Position numbers and translations under genes: made by a program. The notes beneath the pieces were generated by a model, which was given only the letters and a program-made list of their open reading frames with translations, did no database searches and was not told the DNA's origin. A DNA stretch of 10,157 nucleotides from CASQEL01 sp036655975 (GTDB lineage: Bacteria; Desulfobacterota; Desulfovibrionia; Desulfovibrionales; Desulfovibrionaceae): positions 1-10,157 of the forward strand of contig JAVVPD010000078.1 in assembly GCA_036655975.1 (NCBI GenBank), read 5' to 3'. This document shows positions 1 through 5,936 of this stretch, one piece after another (within the stretch, counting starts at the first letter, position 1; every line of letters starts with the position of its first letter).

Positions 1-646
1 GATTATCGCCTTTACGAATGGACAGGCGCATAAGCACCACATCAGGGTCTAGCACCTTCATGCCGCGCACGGTCACATCGGCTAATCCCCCTGACACGCC
101 GCCTATTTTCACCGTACCATCGCCCGCGTGTGCGCCTGCAGGCGCACGATTCGCGTTCACCCCAGCAGCCACGCGTTCAACCAGCGCGTCTACAGCGGGG
201 GTGAGTTCCAATAAATTTTTTTTCTGTACGGCCACGGGTTGGGCCGGTGTGCCCGTGCTCACCGGAACCAAGCGGGAATCAAGGGCAAAGCCCTCGCCCA
301 ATTGATTCAAGGTACCGTATACGGTATATTGTGCCCCTGCGGCCCTTGCTAAAGCGCGCGCCTCGGCAAGGTCAAGGGTTTCCACATTTTTCTTTTTCAA
401 CAACGCAGCCGCAGTGGCGGCAGGCACCACGCGCAGGCCTTGCAGTTTTAATCTCTCCGCCATGAGCTTGGGAAGCTCTTCATTCATTGCGGACAATTCA
501 GGCCCGCCATTGATCTGAAAAGGCAACACCAGAACCAAAGGTTCTTTAGGCGTAGCCTTAGCTTTTTGAGGGGCGGCGAAAACCGACTGCGCGCCCAAAG
601 CCACACAGCAGAACAATGCCAGGATACTAAAAAGTCTTTTGGTCAT
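1..646 (-). CDS. bamA: Outer-membrane beta-barrel assembly factor BamA, N-terminal part only (runs off the left edge)
   Basis: Only the first 215 residues are inside the window. Residues 1-24 look like a Sec signal peptide: a basic start (MTKR), a hydrophobic core, and a cleavage site near SVFA-A. Residues about 36-162 form an alpha/beta domain. It opens with a strand (PLVLVLPFQ) and contains GLRVVPA and an A-RAAGAQYTVYGTL stretch, resembling the TolB N-terminal/FlgO/CsgG-like fold. Residues about 163-180 are an Ala/Gly-rich linker. Residues about 181-215 match the start of a POTRA repeat (ADVTVRGMKVLDPDVVLMRL, then an RKGD turn). POTRA plus signal peptide, directly after lolC-lolD, points to BamA (Omp85), which folds beta-barrel proteins into the outer membrane. 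The ATG at 646-644 has an AGGAG site 5-6 bases upstream and lies inside the end of lolD (20-bp overlap), so it is probably translationally coupled. The barrel lies outside the window. The main alternative is another POTRA-bearing periplasmic protein. Confidence 0.85.
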   Translation of the reverse strand, partial: MTKRLFSILALFCCVALGAQSVFAAPQKAKATPKEPLVLVLPFQINGGPELSAMNEELPKLMAERLKLQGLRVVPAATAAALLKKKNVETLDLAEARALARAAGAQYTVYGTLNQLGEGFALDSRLVPVSTGTPAQPVAVQKKNLLELTPAVDALVERVAAGVNANRAPAGAHAGDGTVKIGGVSGGLADVTVRGMKVLDPDVVLMRLSIRKGDN

Positions 647-1313
647 ACAAAACTCCTGAACGAAGTTCGAGGCTGCGGCCCATGCATGCTGCCAACTCTC
701 GATTATGAGTTACAATTACAAGGGTCATACCTAGCTCACGATTCAATTCCACAAGTAGTTCGCCCACGCGCTTTCCGGTATGGTCATCAAGATTACCTGT
801 GGGTTCATCCGCAAGCAAAACACGGGGTCGCATGAGTATCGCACGCGCTATAGCAGCACGCTGCCGCTCGCCACCTGAAAGGGTTGTTACCTTATGCTCC
901 AGTCTGTCTTCAAGCCCCACGCGAACCAGCATTTCTTCCGCCTTGGCAAAGGCTTGCTTACGGGGCATGTGACCAATGATAGCCTGCATGGCTACATTTT
1001 CTACCGTTGAAAACTCGGGCAATAAGTGATGAAATTGAAATACAAAACCCAATGCAGTATTACGCAAATGCGCTTTTGTATCAGGAGACATCGTTGCCAA
1101 GTCTTTGCCTTCAAACAATATCTTTCCAGACGAAAGAGTATCAAGTGCCCCCATAAGATGCAATAGGGTAGACTTACCAGAACCTGACGCGCCCACTATA
1201 GCAAGCGACTCACTTTGTCCGATAACAAGGTTAATTTTCTGGAAAATTTCAAGAGTTTCTCCAGGGCCAAAAAAATTTTTCCGCGCTTCAATAAATTCGT
1301 AGACTGGAGTCAT
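627..1313 (-). CDS. lolD: Lipoprotein-releasing system ATP-binding protein LolD
   Basis: Cytoplasmic ATPase of the Lol ABC transporter, which uses ATP to lift mature lipoproteins out of the inner membrane for hand-over to the periplasmic carrier LolA. At 228 residues it has the usual family length. Visible motifs are Walker A GASGSGKST (41-49), the Q-loop with the LolD-typical FVFQFHHLLPEFSTVENV (91-107, Q93), the ABC signature LSGGERQ (145-151), Walker B VLLADE followed by PTGNLD (165-176), and the switch histidine H203 in VTHN. The FHHLLPEF string is strongly characteristic of LolD rather than of the related MacB or FtsE ATPases. The ATG start shares one base with the lolC stop (TAATG). I see no strong ribosome binding site ahead of it, so it probably depends on translational coupling. 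The last 20 bases overlap the start of bamA. Confidence 0.95.
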   Translation of the reverse strand: MTPVYEFIEARKNFFGPGETLEIFQKINLVIGQSESLAIVGASGSGKSTLLHLMGALDTLSSGKILFEGKDLATMSPDTKAHLRNTALGFVFQFHHLLPEFSTVENVAMQAIIGHMPRKQAFAKAEEMLVRVGLEDRLEHKVTTLSGGERQRAAIARAILMRPRVLLADEPTGNLDDHTGKRVGELLVELNRELGMTLVIVTHNRELAACMGRSLELRSGVLYDQKTF

Positions 1314-2560
1314 TATTCATACCGCAATGCGTCTGCAGGTTCGAGACTTGCCGCCTGCCGCGCTGGATAGATGGTCGCCAAAAAGCACAGCAGCATGGCA
1401 GAAGCGCCCACAATCAGGCAGTCCGGCCATGTCAGGATAACGGGCAAATGATCAAGAGTATATACACCTTGGGGCAATTTAATAAACTGATACCGCTTGA
1501 GTAACAGGGCCAAAGAAATACCCAGCACATAGCCGAGCGCGGTACCGATACAGCCAATAATAGTGCCTTGCAGCATAAAGATCCGGCGGATCATCCCTCG
1601 CGTGGCCCCCATGGACATCAAAATAGCAATATCGCGCGTTTTCTCCATAACCAGCATAATCAAGGTTGTCACAATAGAAAAGGAGCCTATTAACACCACC
1701 ATGGTCAAAAGAATGAACATGCCCACTTTTTCCAGCTTCAAGGCGGCAAAAAGATTGGCATTCATTTCCATCCAGTGACGCACATAATAGGGGCTGCCCA
1801 GTTCTTTGGTCAGCTTTTCAGCAATAGTATCAGCGGCATAAACATCGTTGACCGTAATTTCAATGCCCGAAATACGCCCTGCCGGCAAACCCAACACGTC
1901 ACGCGCGGCGTTTAGAGACACAAAGCCCAAGGACGAATCGTATTCGTACATACCCGTTTTAAAGATACCCACCACCATGAAGGGCCGGATTCGTGGCGCA
2001 AAGCCGGTGGTTGTTTTCTGCCCCGAAGCGGTCAGCAAATTAATCCGGCTGAACAATCCAAGCCCCAAACGCTTCGCCAATTCCTGCCCGATAATCAGGC
2101 CCGGCGGGTCGCTCTGCTCTTCCAGGCTGAGGGTTGAACCTTCCACCAGATGCGTCAAAATTTGCAACACGTCCGGCGCTGTTTTGGGGTCAATACCGCG
2201 CAAAACCAGCCCCTTCACCCCGTGGGGGGAAGACAGCATCACTTCCGTATACAAAAAAGGGGTTGCCCCCGCCACACCGGGAGTTTGACGTACTTTTTCC
2301 AGCACGCTCTCGTTCTCATCAAGGGAAGAGGGAATGCTGGACATAAGAATGGCGTGGGCATTGGCGCCCAAAATTTTGTCGCGAATGTCCGTGCTCATGC
2401 CATTGTACACGCCGAGCACAATTACCAAAGCCCCCACGCCAAGGGCCACCCCAAAAATGGACATGAGCGAGATAATATAGATAAAAGTCTGCTTACGGCG
2501 CGAAAATAAATACCGAAACGCAATGAAAAATTCAAAAGAAAAAGAAGATTGCATGGTCAC
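1313..2560 (-). CDS. lolC: Lipoprotein-releasing system transmembrane subunit LolC/LolE
   Basis: Inner-membrane permease of the Lol exporter, 415 residues, close to the usual family length of about 400-415. It has the MacB/LolCDE layout. An N-terminal elbow helix (FEFFIAFRYLFSRRKQ, about 9-24) leads into TM1 (about 27-51). A large periplasmic core (about 55-275) contains the GLVLRGIDP stretch typical of LolC/E. TM2 (about 279-305) is followed by the ATPase-contacting loop EKTRDIAILMSMGAT (306-320), then TM3 (about 327-354) and TM4 (about 378-400). The end is the family signature IYPARQAASLEPADALRYE. The given start is GTG at 2560, 2 bp after the lysS stop. An ATG two codons later (2554-2552) is equally plausible, and neither has a strong ribosome binding site. 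No second permease gene lies next to it, so a LolC/E homodimer with LolD is likely. That is inference, because a lolE elsewhere cannot be excluded. Confidence 0.93.
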   Translation of the reverse strand: MTMQSSFSFEFFIAFRYLFSRRKQTFIYIISLMSIFGVALGVGALVIVLGVYNGMSTDIRDKILGANAHAILMSSIPSSLDENESVLEKVRQTPGVAGATPFLYTEVMLSSPHGVKGLVLRGIDPKTAPDVLQILTHLVEGSTLSLEEQSDPPGLIIGQELAKRLGLGLFSRINLLTASGQKTTTGFAPRIRPFMVVGIFKTGMYEYDSSLGFVSLNAARDVLGLPAGRISGIEITVNDVYAADTIAEKLTKELGSPYYVRHWMEMNANLFAALKLEKVGMFILLTMVVLIGSFSIVTTLIMLVMEKTRDIAILMSMGATRGMIRRIFMLQGTIIGCIGTALGYVLGISLALLLKRYQFIKLPQGVYTLDHLPVILTWPDCLIVGASAMLLCFLATIYPARQAASLEPADALRYE

Positions 2561-2562
2561 CG

Positions 2563-4149
2563 CTATAGTTCCGGCTTAAGCAAGGGGAACAAAATCACCT
2601 CACGAATGGACGGTGAATCCGTCAATAACATCACAAGCCGGTCAATGCCCACGCCCTGTCCCGCCGCTGGCGGCATTCCGTATTCCAAAGCGCGCAGGTA
2701 ATCATCGTCCATGCCGTGGGCTTCATCATCCCCCGCTTCTTTTTCGCGCACCTGTTCTTCAAAGCGCATACGCTGATCCACAGGATCATTCAGCTCCGAA
2801 AAAGCGTTGGCGATTTCGCGTCCGGTAATGAATAATTCAAAACGGTCAGTAATTTCAGGGTTTTCATCATTCCGACGAGATAAAGGCGAAATGGCCGTGG
2901 GATAGTGATAAATAAAGTGGGGCTGAATCAATTTAGGCTCCACGTCCAAGTCAAACAATTTAGCCTGCAATTTGGCAAGGCTTTCCGAATCCGCCGCTTT
3001 TTCACCGCGTTCACGGATATAGGCACGCACATTACTGTAGTCATTATAAAAAGCCGGCGAATGCCCGCCAATTTTTTCGAGTGATTCGTAAAAAGACACC
3101 CTATTCCACTTGCCGGGGGTCAAATCAATGTCCACCCCCTGATAATTGACCACGGTACTGCCGCATGCCGCCAAAGCGATGCGCGAAAATAATTGCTCAG
3201 TCAAATTCATCAGGTCAATAAAATTGGCGTAAGCCCAATAAAATTCACACATAGTGAATTCAGGATTGTGCCGTGTGGAGGTGCCTTCGTTGCGGAACGA
3301 GCGGTTGATTTCAAAAACTTTTTCAAAGCCGCCCACCAGCAAACGCTTCAAGTACAGTTCCGGCGCAATACGCATATACAACTGAATATCCAGCGCATTA
3401 TGATGCGTGGTAAAGGGCCGTGCCGTGGCGCCCCCAGGTAAAGGCTGCAACATGGGGGTTTCCACCTCCATAAAGCCCTGCTCTTCCATAAATTTACGAA
3501 ATTCGCGCACAATGAGGGTACGTTTCTGAAAAATTTCGCGCGCACGCGGGGTCACAATCAAGTCCACATAGCGCTGGCGATAGCGGGTTTCCATGTCCTT
3601 CAGGCCGTGGTACTTTTCGGGCAAAGACCGCATAGACCGAGAAATCAATTGCACCGTCTTGCAGGCTAGGGTCAATTCTCCCGTTTTGGTACGGAACAAG
3701 GTTCCGCTCACCCCCACAATATCGCCCACGTCCAGTTTTTTGAATACCGCATAGGCCTCATCACCCACGTTTTCTTTTGCCGCGTAGCATTGGAGTTTTC
3801 CCGACTGATCCATCAAGTGGAAAAAGCTCACCTTCCCGAAGGAACGGTGCGACACCATGCGCCCCGCCAGCGAAAATTCCTCGTCGCATGCTTCTAGGGC
3901 TTCAGCACTGTGCTCACCATAGGCATGAACAATATCAGCGCTATGATGTTTTTGTGCAAAGGTGTTGGGAAACAGCGGAACGCCTGCATCCAACAGGTCA
4001 CAAGATTTGACAACCCTGTTTTTGACCACTTCATTAAGGTCATCACGAGCGACAAAACTTTCGAGCATAGACGCAAAATATGCTGCATGCGACGATTTTG
4101 TTGCCAATTTTACGGCCTTCGACTTTTTCTGCTGATCCCTAGTGTCCAC
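2563..4149 (-). CDS. lysS: Lysyl-tRNA synthetase, class II (LysRS2)
   Basis: Charges tRNA-Lys with lysine in the cytoplasm. 528 residues from the chosen GTG start, compared with 505 for E. coli LysS. The anticodon-binding OB domain spans about 90-172 (LAGRMVSHRSFGKVSFFHLMD, then GTLFRTKTGEL). The class II catalytic core follows: motif 1 around GFMEVETPMLQ (225-235), motif 2 FEINRSFRNEG with RHNPEFTMCE (279-302), and motif 3 GQGVGIDRLVML (497-508). LysRS-specific stretches include HGLKDMETRYRQRYVDLI, TARPFTTHHNALD and RRNDENPEITDRFELF. The frame is open to a TTG at 4164, but the GTG at 4149 is preceded at the right distance (6 bases) by GAGGGAG, so I start there. About 27 basic, lysine-rich residues then precede MLESFVARDDLNEVV, where family similarity seems to begin; the ATG there (4068) has no visible ribosome binding site. 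The gene lies 82 bp after rdgB and only 2-8 bp before lolC. Confidence 0.96.
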   Translation of the reverse strand: MDTRDQQKKSKAVKLATKSSHAAYFASMLESFVARDDLNEVVKNRVVKSCDLLDAGVPLFPNTFAQKHHSADIVHAYGEHSAEALEACDEEFSLAGRMVSHRSFGKVSFFHLMDQSGKLQCYAAKENVGDEAYAVFKKLDVGDIVGVSGTLFRTKTGELTLACKTVQLISRSMRSLPEKYHGLKDMETRYRQRYVDLIVTPRAREIFQKRTLIVREFRKFMEEQGFMEVETPMLQPLPGGATARPFTTHHNALDIQLYMRIAPELYLKRLLVGGFEKVFEINRSFRNEGTSTRHNPEFTMCEFYWAYANFIDLMNLTEQLFSRIALAACGSTVVNYQGVDIDLTPGKWNRVSFYESLEKIGGHSPAFYNDYSNVRAYIRERGEKAADSESLAKLQAKLFDLDVEPKLIQPHFIYHYPTAISPLSRRNDENPEITDRFELFITGREIANAFSELNDPVDQRMRFEEQVREKEAGDDEAHGMDDDYLRALEYGMPPAAGQGVGIDRLVMLLTDSPSIREVILFPLLKPEL

Positions 4150-4155
4150 GGGGGT

Positions 4156-4162
4156 CTCCCTC
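4156..4162 (-). promoter_or_regulatory. Ribosome binding site that fixes the lysS start at GTG 4149
   Basis: GAGGGAG on the minus strand, six bases before GTG (4149-4147). Its position overlaps the alternative TTG codon at 4164-4162, so that TTG cannot be the start served by this site. The internal ATG at 4068 has nothing comparable upstream. Confidence 0.65.
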
Positions 4163-4208
4163 AAAAAACTTGGTGTAATACCATTGCGTATGCCAAATAT
4201 CCGGTCAG

Positions 4209-4227
4209 GTCAAGAGAATGTCTTGAC
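4209..4227. repeat. Inverted repeat between rdgB and lysS
   Basis: GTCAAGA (4209-4215) and TCTTGAC (4221-4227) are perfect 7-bp arms around a 5-base loop, starting 5 bases after the rdgB stop codon. No T-run follows in the direction of transcription. This 82-bp gap (4150-4231) is the largest inside the leftward gene run. It holds one TTGACC that could act as a -35 for lysS, formed partly by this repeat, but I see no good -10 at the right distance. Confidence 0.35.
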
Positions 4228-4231
4228 AATC

Positions 4232-4870
4232 CTACGCTTTTGATTCCAAAAAATCCGACCAGTGCGCCAACAATTGGCGTAAGGCCTTGCCCCGATGCGA
4301 AATCGCCCCCTTTTCCTCACATGTCAACAGGGCGGCTGAACGTCCGAGTGCGGGGTCAAAAAACACGGGGTCGTAGCCAAAACCATTATGGCCCTGCGCC
4401 TGCTGCAATATACGCCCTTCCCACAGGCCGCGCACCACCAATTCCTTGCCGCGCGGCACACACACCGCCATACAGCACACAAAACGCGCGCAGCGCTTGT
4501 CCTGCGGCACCTCCGCCAAGGCGGTGAGTAATTTACGAATATTACGGGCATCGCGGCTTTCCCCTGCCACAAAGGGCCAATCGTCGCCGTAGCGTGCCGA
4601 GTAAATGCCCGGAGCACCGCCCAAGGCCTCCACCTCCAAACCAGAATCGTCCGCCACCGTCACATAACCCGTGGCATCAGCCACGGTGCGGGCCTTGAGC
4701 AAGGCGTTTGCCTCAAAGGTTCGCCCCGTTTCTTCCACGTCTCCCAAACCCTGAAAAGCCTCTAAGCCCACGACTTCAAAACCAAAATTTTGTAGAGGGG
4801 CTGCCAGTTCGCGCACCTTGCCCGCATTTGTTGTGGCTAATACCACAATATTTTTTTTCGATTCGATCAT
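4232..4870 (-). CDS. rdgB: XTP/dITP diphosphatase (RdgB/HAM1 family)
   Basis: Hydrolyses non-canonical purine nucleoside triphosphates (dITP, XTP, ITP) to monophosphate plus pyrophosphate in the cytoplasm, keeping deaminated bases out of DNA and RNA. 212 residues from the chosen ATG, slightly longer than E. coli RdgB (197). Family motifs are all present in order: LATTNAGKVRE (11-21, phosphate-binding loop with lysine 18), EETG-TFEANALLKA (47-60, with the metal-site glutamate), VADDSGLEVEALGGAPGIYSARY (72-94, catalytic aspartates 74-75), GHNGFGYDPVF (160-170) and ISHRGKAL (190-197). The frame stays open upstream to 4945, but that would run into the end of eamA and adds residues not seen in the family. 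The ATG at 4870 has an AAGGA about 10 bases upstream. The stop is 82 bp before lysS, and the start is 26 bp after eamA. Confidence 0.95.
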   Translation of the reverse strand: MIESKKNIVVLATTNAGKVRELAAPLQNFGFEVVGLEAFQGLGDVEETGRTFEANALLKARTVADATGYVTVADDSGLEVEALGGAPGIYSARYGDDWPFVAGESRDARNIRKLLTALAEVPQDKRCARFVCCMAVCVPRGKELVVRGLWEGRILQQAQGHNGFGYDPVFFDPALGRSAALLTCEEKGAISHRGKALRQLLAHWSDFLESKA

Positions 4871-4896
4871 TTTTTCGATGTCCTTTTTTACTACTT

Positions 4897-5787
4897 TTAC
4901 GGCTTCTTTTGGACGGTAGCAACTAAAATGCCCGCGATGATGCACAGGCCGCCCAAAACATGGGCCATGCTGACCACTTCACCCAGCACCATTGTAGCGG
5001 CCACAGCTGTGAACAAGGGCAAGGTATAATAGACAAAACCCGCTCGCACAGGCCCAAGAATGCTGATGGCCTTGGCCCACAACATATAGGACACAAACGA
5101 ACACCCCACGCCCGAATACAAAATACCTATCCCCACGGGCACGGTGAGCACCGGAAGGGGCAAAACCCACATTTCCCAGATAAGAGGGGGAATCATGAAC
5201 ATAAGGCCCAAGGCAAAAGTCAGAGTATTAAACGATTCAATGGAAAGGTTTACAGGTCTTTGGCGGACAAAAAGAGAATACACGGCAAAACATGCCGCCC
5301 CTCCCAAAGCCCAGAAATCTCCAGCCGCAAAGCGCACAGCCGCAAGGCGTTGCATATCCCCGCGCGAGATAATGATCAGCACGCCGAGCAAAACGACAAC
5401 AACCCCTAGCAGGCGGCGAGGCGTAATGGCTTCGCCATAAAAGATGCGTGAAAGAATAATAATCATTATCGGCACGGTAGGCACAAGAAGAGCCATATTC
5501 AGGCTTTCCGTTGTTTGCCCGCCTTTGTAGATAAGCGTATTCAGCAAACTGATACCCATAAGCGCCATAAAGGCCAAGTACCCGAGATGTTGTCGAATTA
5601 CCGGCCATTCTCGCCGCAAATGCGGCAGAGCCATGGGCAGCAGGCAGGCCAAAGCCACAACCCAACGCCAAAAATTCAGTTGAATAGGGGGAATGTCAGT
5701 GGCAATGGCGCGGGCCACGACAAAATTGCCCGACCACACCATCGTAGCGCCTAGAGCAGCCAAATAACCAAGAGTTTTTGTTGTCAT
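4897..5787 (-). CDS. EamA-family drug/metabolite transporter (DMT superfamily)
   Basis: Polytopic inner-membrane protein of 296 residues, the normal length for ten-helix DMT carriers built from two EamA repeats. The first repeat covers about residues 8-141, starting with the typical GATMVWSGNFVVARAI, and the second about 155-291. The second contains GPVRAGFVYYTLPLFTAVAA followed by MVLGEVVSMAHVLGG, the standard helix 9/10 signature. It ends in a short basic tail (VQKKP). Related proteins export amino acids, metabolites or drugs. The substrate cannot be read from the sequence, so no gene symbol is given. It is the first gene of the leftward run and is divergent from moeA. The ribosome binding site at its ATG (5787) is weak. 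A 9-codon ORF with a good upstream AGGA ends on this start codon through an ATGA overlap, so translation may be coupled. Confidence 0.9.
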   Translation of the reverse strand: MTTKTLGYLAALGATMVWSGNFVVARAIATDIPPIQLNFWRWVVALACLLPMALPHLRREWPVIRQHLGYLAFMALMGISLLNTLIYKGGQTTESLNMALLVPTVPIMIIILSRIFYGEAITPRRLLGVVVVLLGVLIIISRGDMQRLAAVRFAAGDFWALGGAACFAVYSLFVRQRPVNLSIESFNTLTFALGLMFMIPPLIWEMWVLPLPVLTVPVGIGILYSGVGCSFVSYMLWAKAISILGPVRAGFVYYTLPLFTAVAATMVLGEVVSMAHVLGGLCIIAGILVATVQKKP

Positions 5788-5813
5788 ATACTTTGCAAAC
5801 CATGCTCATTCAT
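5784..5813 (-). CDS. Possible 9-residue leader peptide ahead of the EamA transporter
   Basis: ATG at 5813-5811, then codons giving MNEHGLQSI, and a TGA at 5786-5784. The TGA overlaps the eamA ATG as ATGA. An AGGA lies just upstream (3 bases of spacing, which is short) and forms part of the hairpin at 5817-5842. The composition shows no run of one amino acid, so a classic attenuator peptide is not suggested. A second ATG at 5809 sits at a better distance (7 bases) from the same AGGA but is in a different frame, which weakens the case. This is a coupling hypothesis, not a recognised gene. Confidence 0.22.
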   Translation of the reverse strand: MNEHGLQSI

Positions 5814-5816
5814 CTA

Positions 5817-5842
5817 TCCTGCCTACACCATGTATGGCAGGA
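5817..5842. repeat. Inverted repeat / hairpin in the eamA 5' leader
   Basis: Outer arms TCCTGCC (5817-5823) and GGCAGGA (5836-5842) are perfect complements. Inner arms TACA (5824-5827) and TGTA (5831-5834) extend the stem to 11 pairs, with a CCA loop and a single bulged T at 5835. No T-run follows on either strand, so this is not an intrinsic terminator. It could be a regulator binding site, or an RNA hairpin in the eamA leader that buries an AGGA ribosome binding site. It lies downstream of the candidate leftward -10 and upstream of the eamA ATG. Confidence 0.5.
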
Positions 5843-5876
5843 GCAACAAGCTACCAACTTACCCAAATAAGGCAAC

Positions 5877-5905
5877 TTGGAATTATAGCCTGTCTGCGCT
5901 ATACA
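5877..5905 (+). promoter_or_regulatory. Predicted sigma-70-type promoter of moeA
   Basis: TTGGAA (5877-5882), a 17-base spacer and TATACA (5900-5905) make a good match to the housekeeping consensus with ideal spacing. Transcription would begin near 5912, giving a leader of about 25 bases that carries the AAGGCGG ribosome binding site (5924-5930). The promoter was predicted by eye. Confidence 0.6.
5882..5887 (-). promoter_or_regulatory. Candidate -10 element for the leftward eamA transcript
   Basis: A perfect TATAAT on the minus strand (5887 to 5882), about 95 bases upstream of the eamA ATG. The bases 16-18 upstream of it do not resemble TTGACA, so if it is used the promoter is weak or needs an activator. 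It lies inside the -35/spacer region of the moeA promoter, so the two divergent promoters would compete for polymerase. Confidence 0.35.
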
Positions 5906-5936
5906 CAGGGGCCAAAGCACAACAAGGCGGATTTTT

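Noticed and set aside
3910..4527. A 205-codon plus-strand frame spanning the lysS-rdgB junction
   Set aside because: It overlaps two well-supported genes on the other strand. The product is a low-complexity Pro/Arg-rich tail with no family features.
4840..4890. T-runs near the start of rdgB as a possible terminator for eamA or a slippage site
   Set aside because: No stable hairpin precedes them in the direction of transcription. The runs are explained by lysine, asparagine and isoleucine codons in the intact rdgB frame.
4871..4945. Upstream extension of rdgB by 25 residues
   Set aside because: The extension would overlap the end of the EamA gene and is not expected in the RdgB family. The ATG at 4870 gives a normal N-terminus (IVVLATTNAGK) with an upstream AAGGA.
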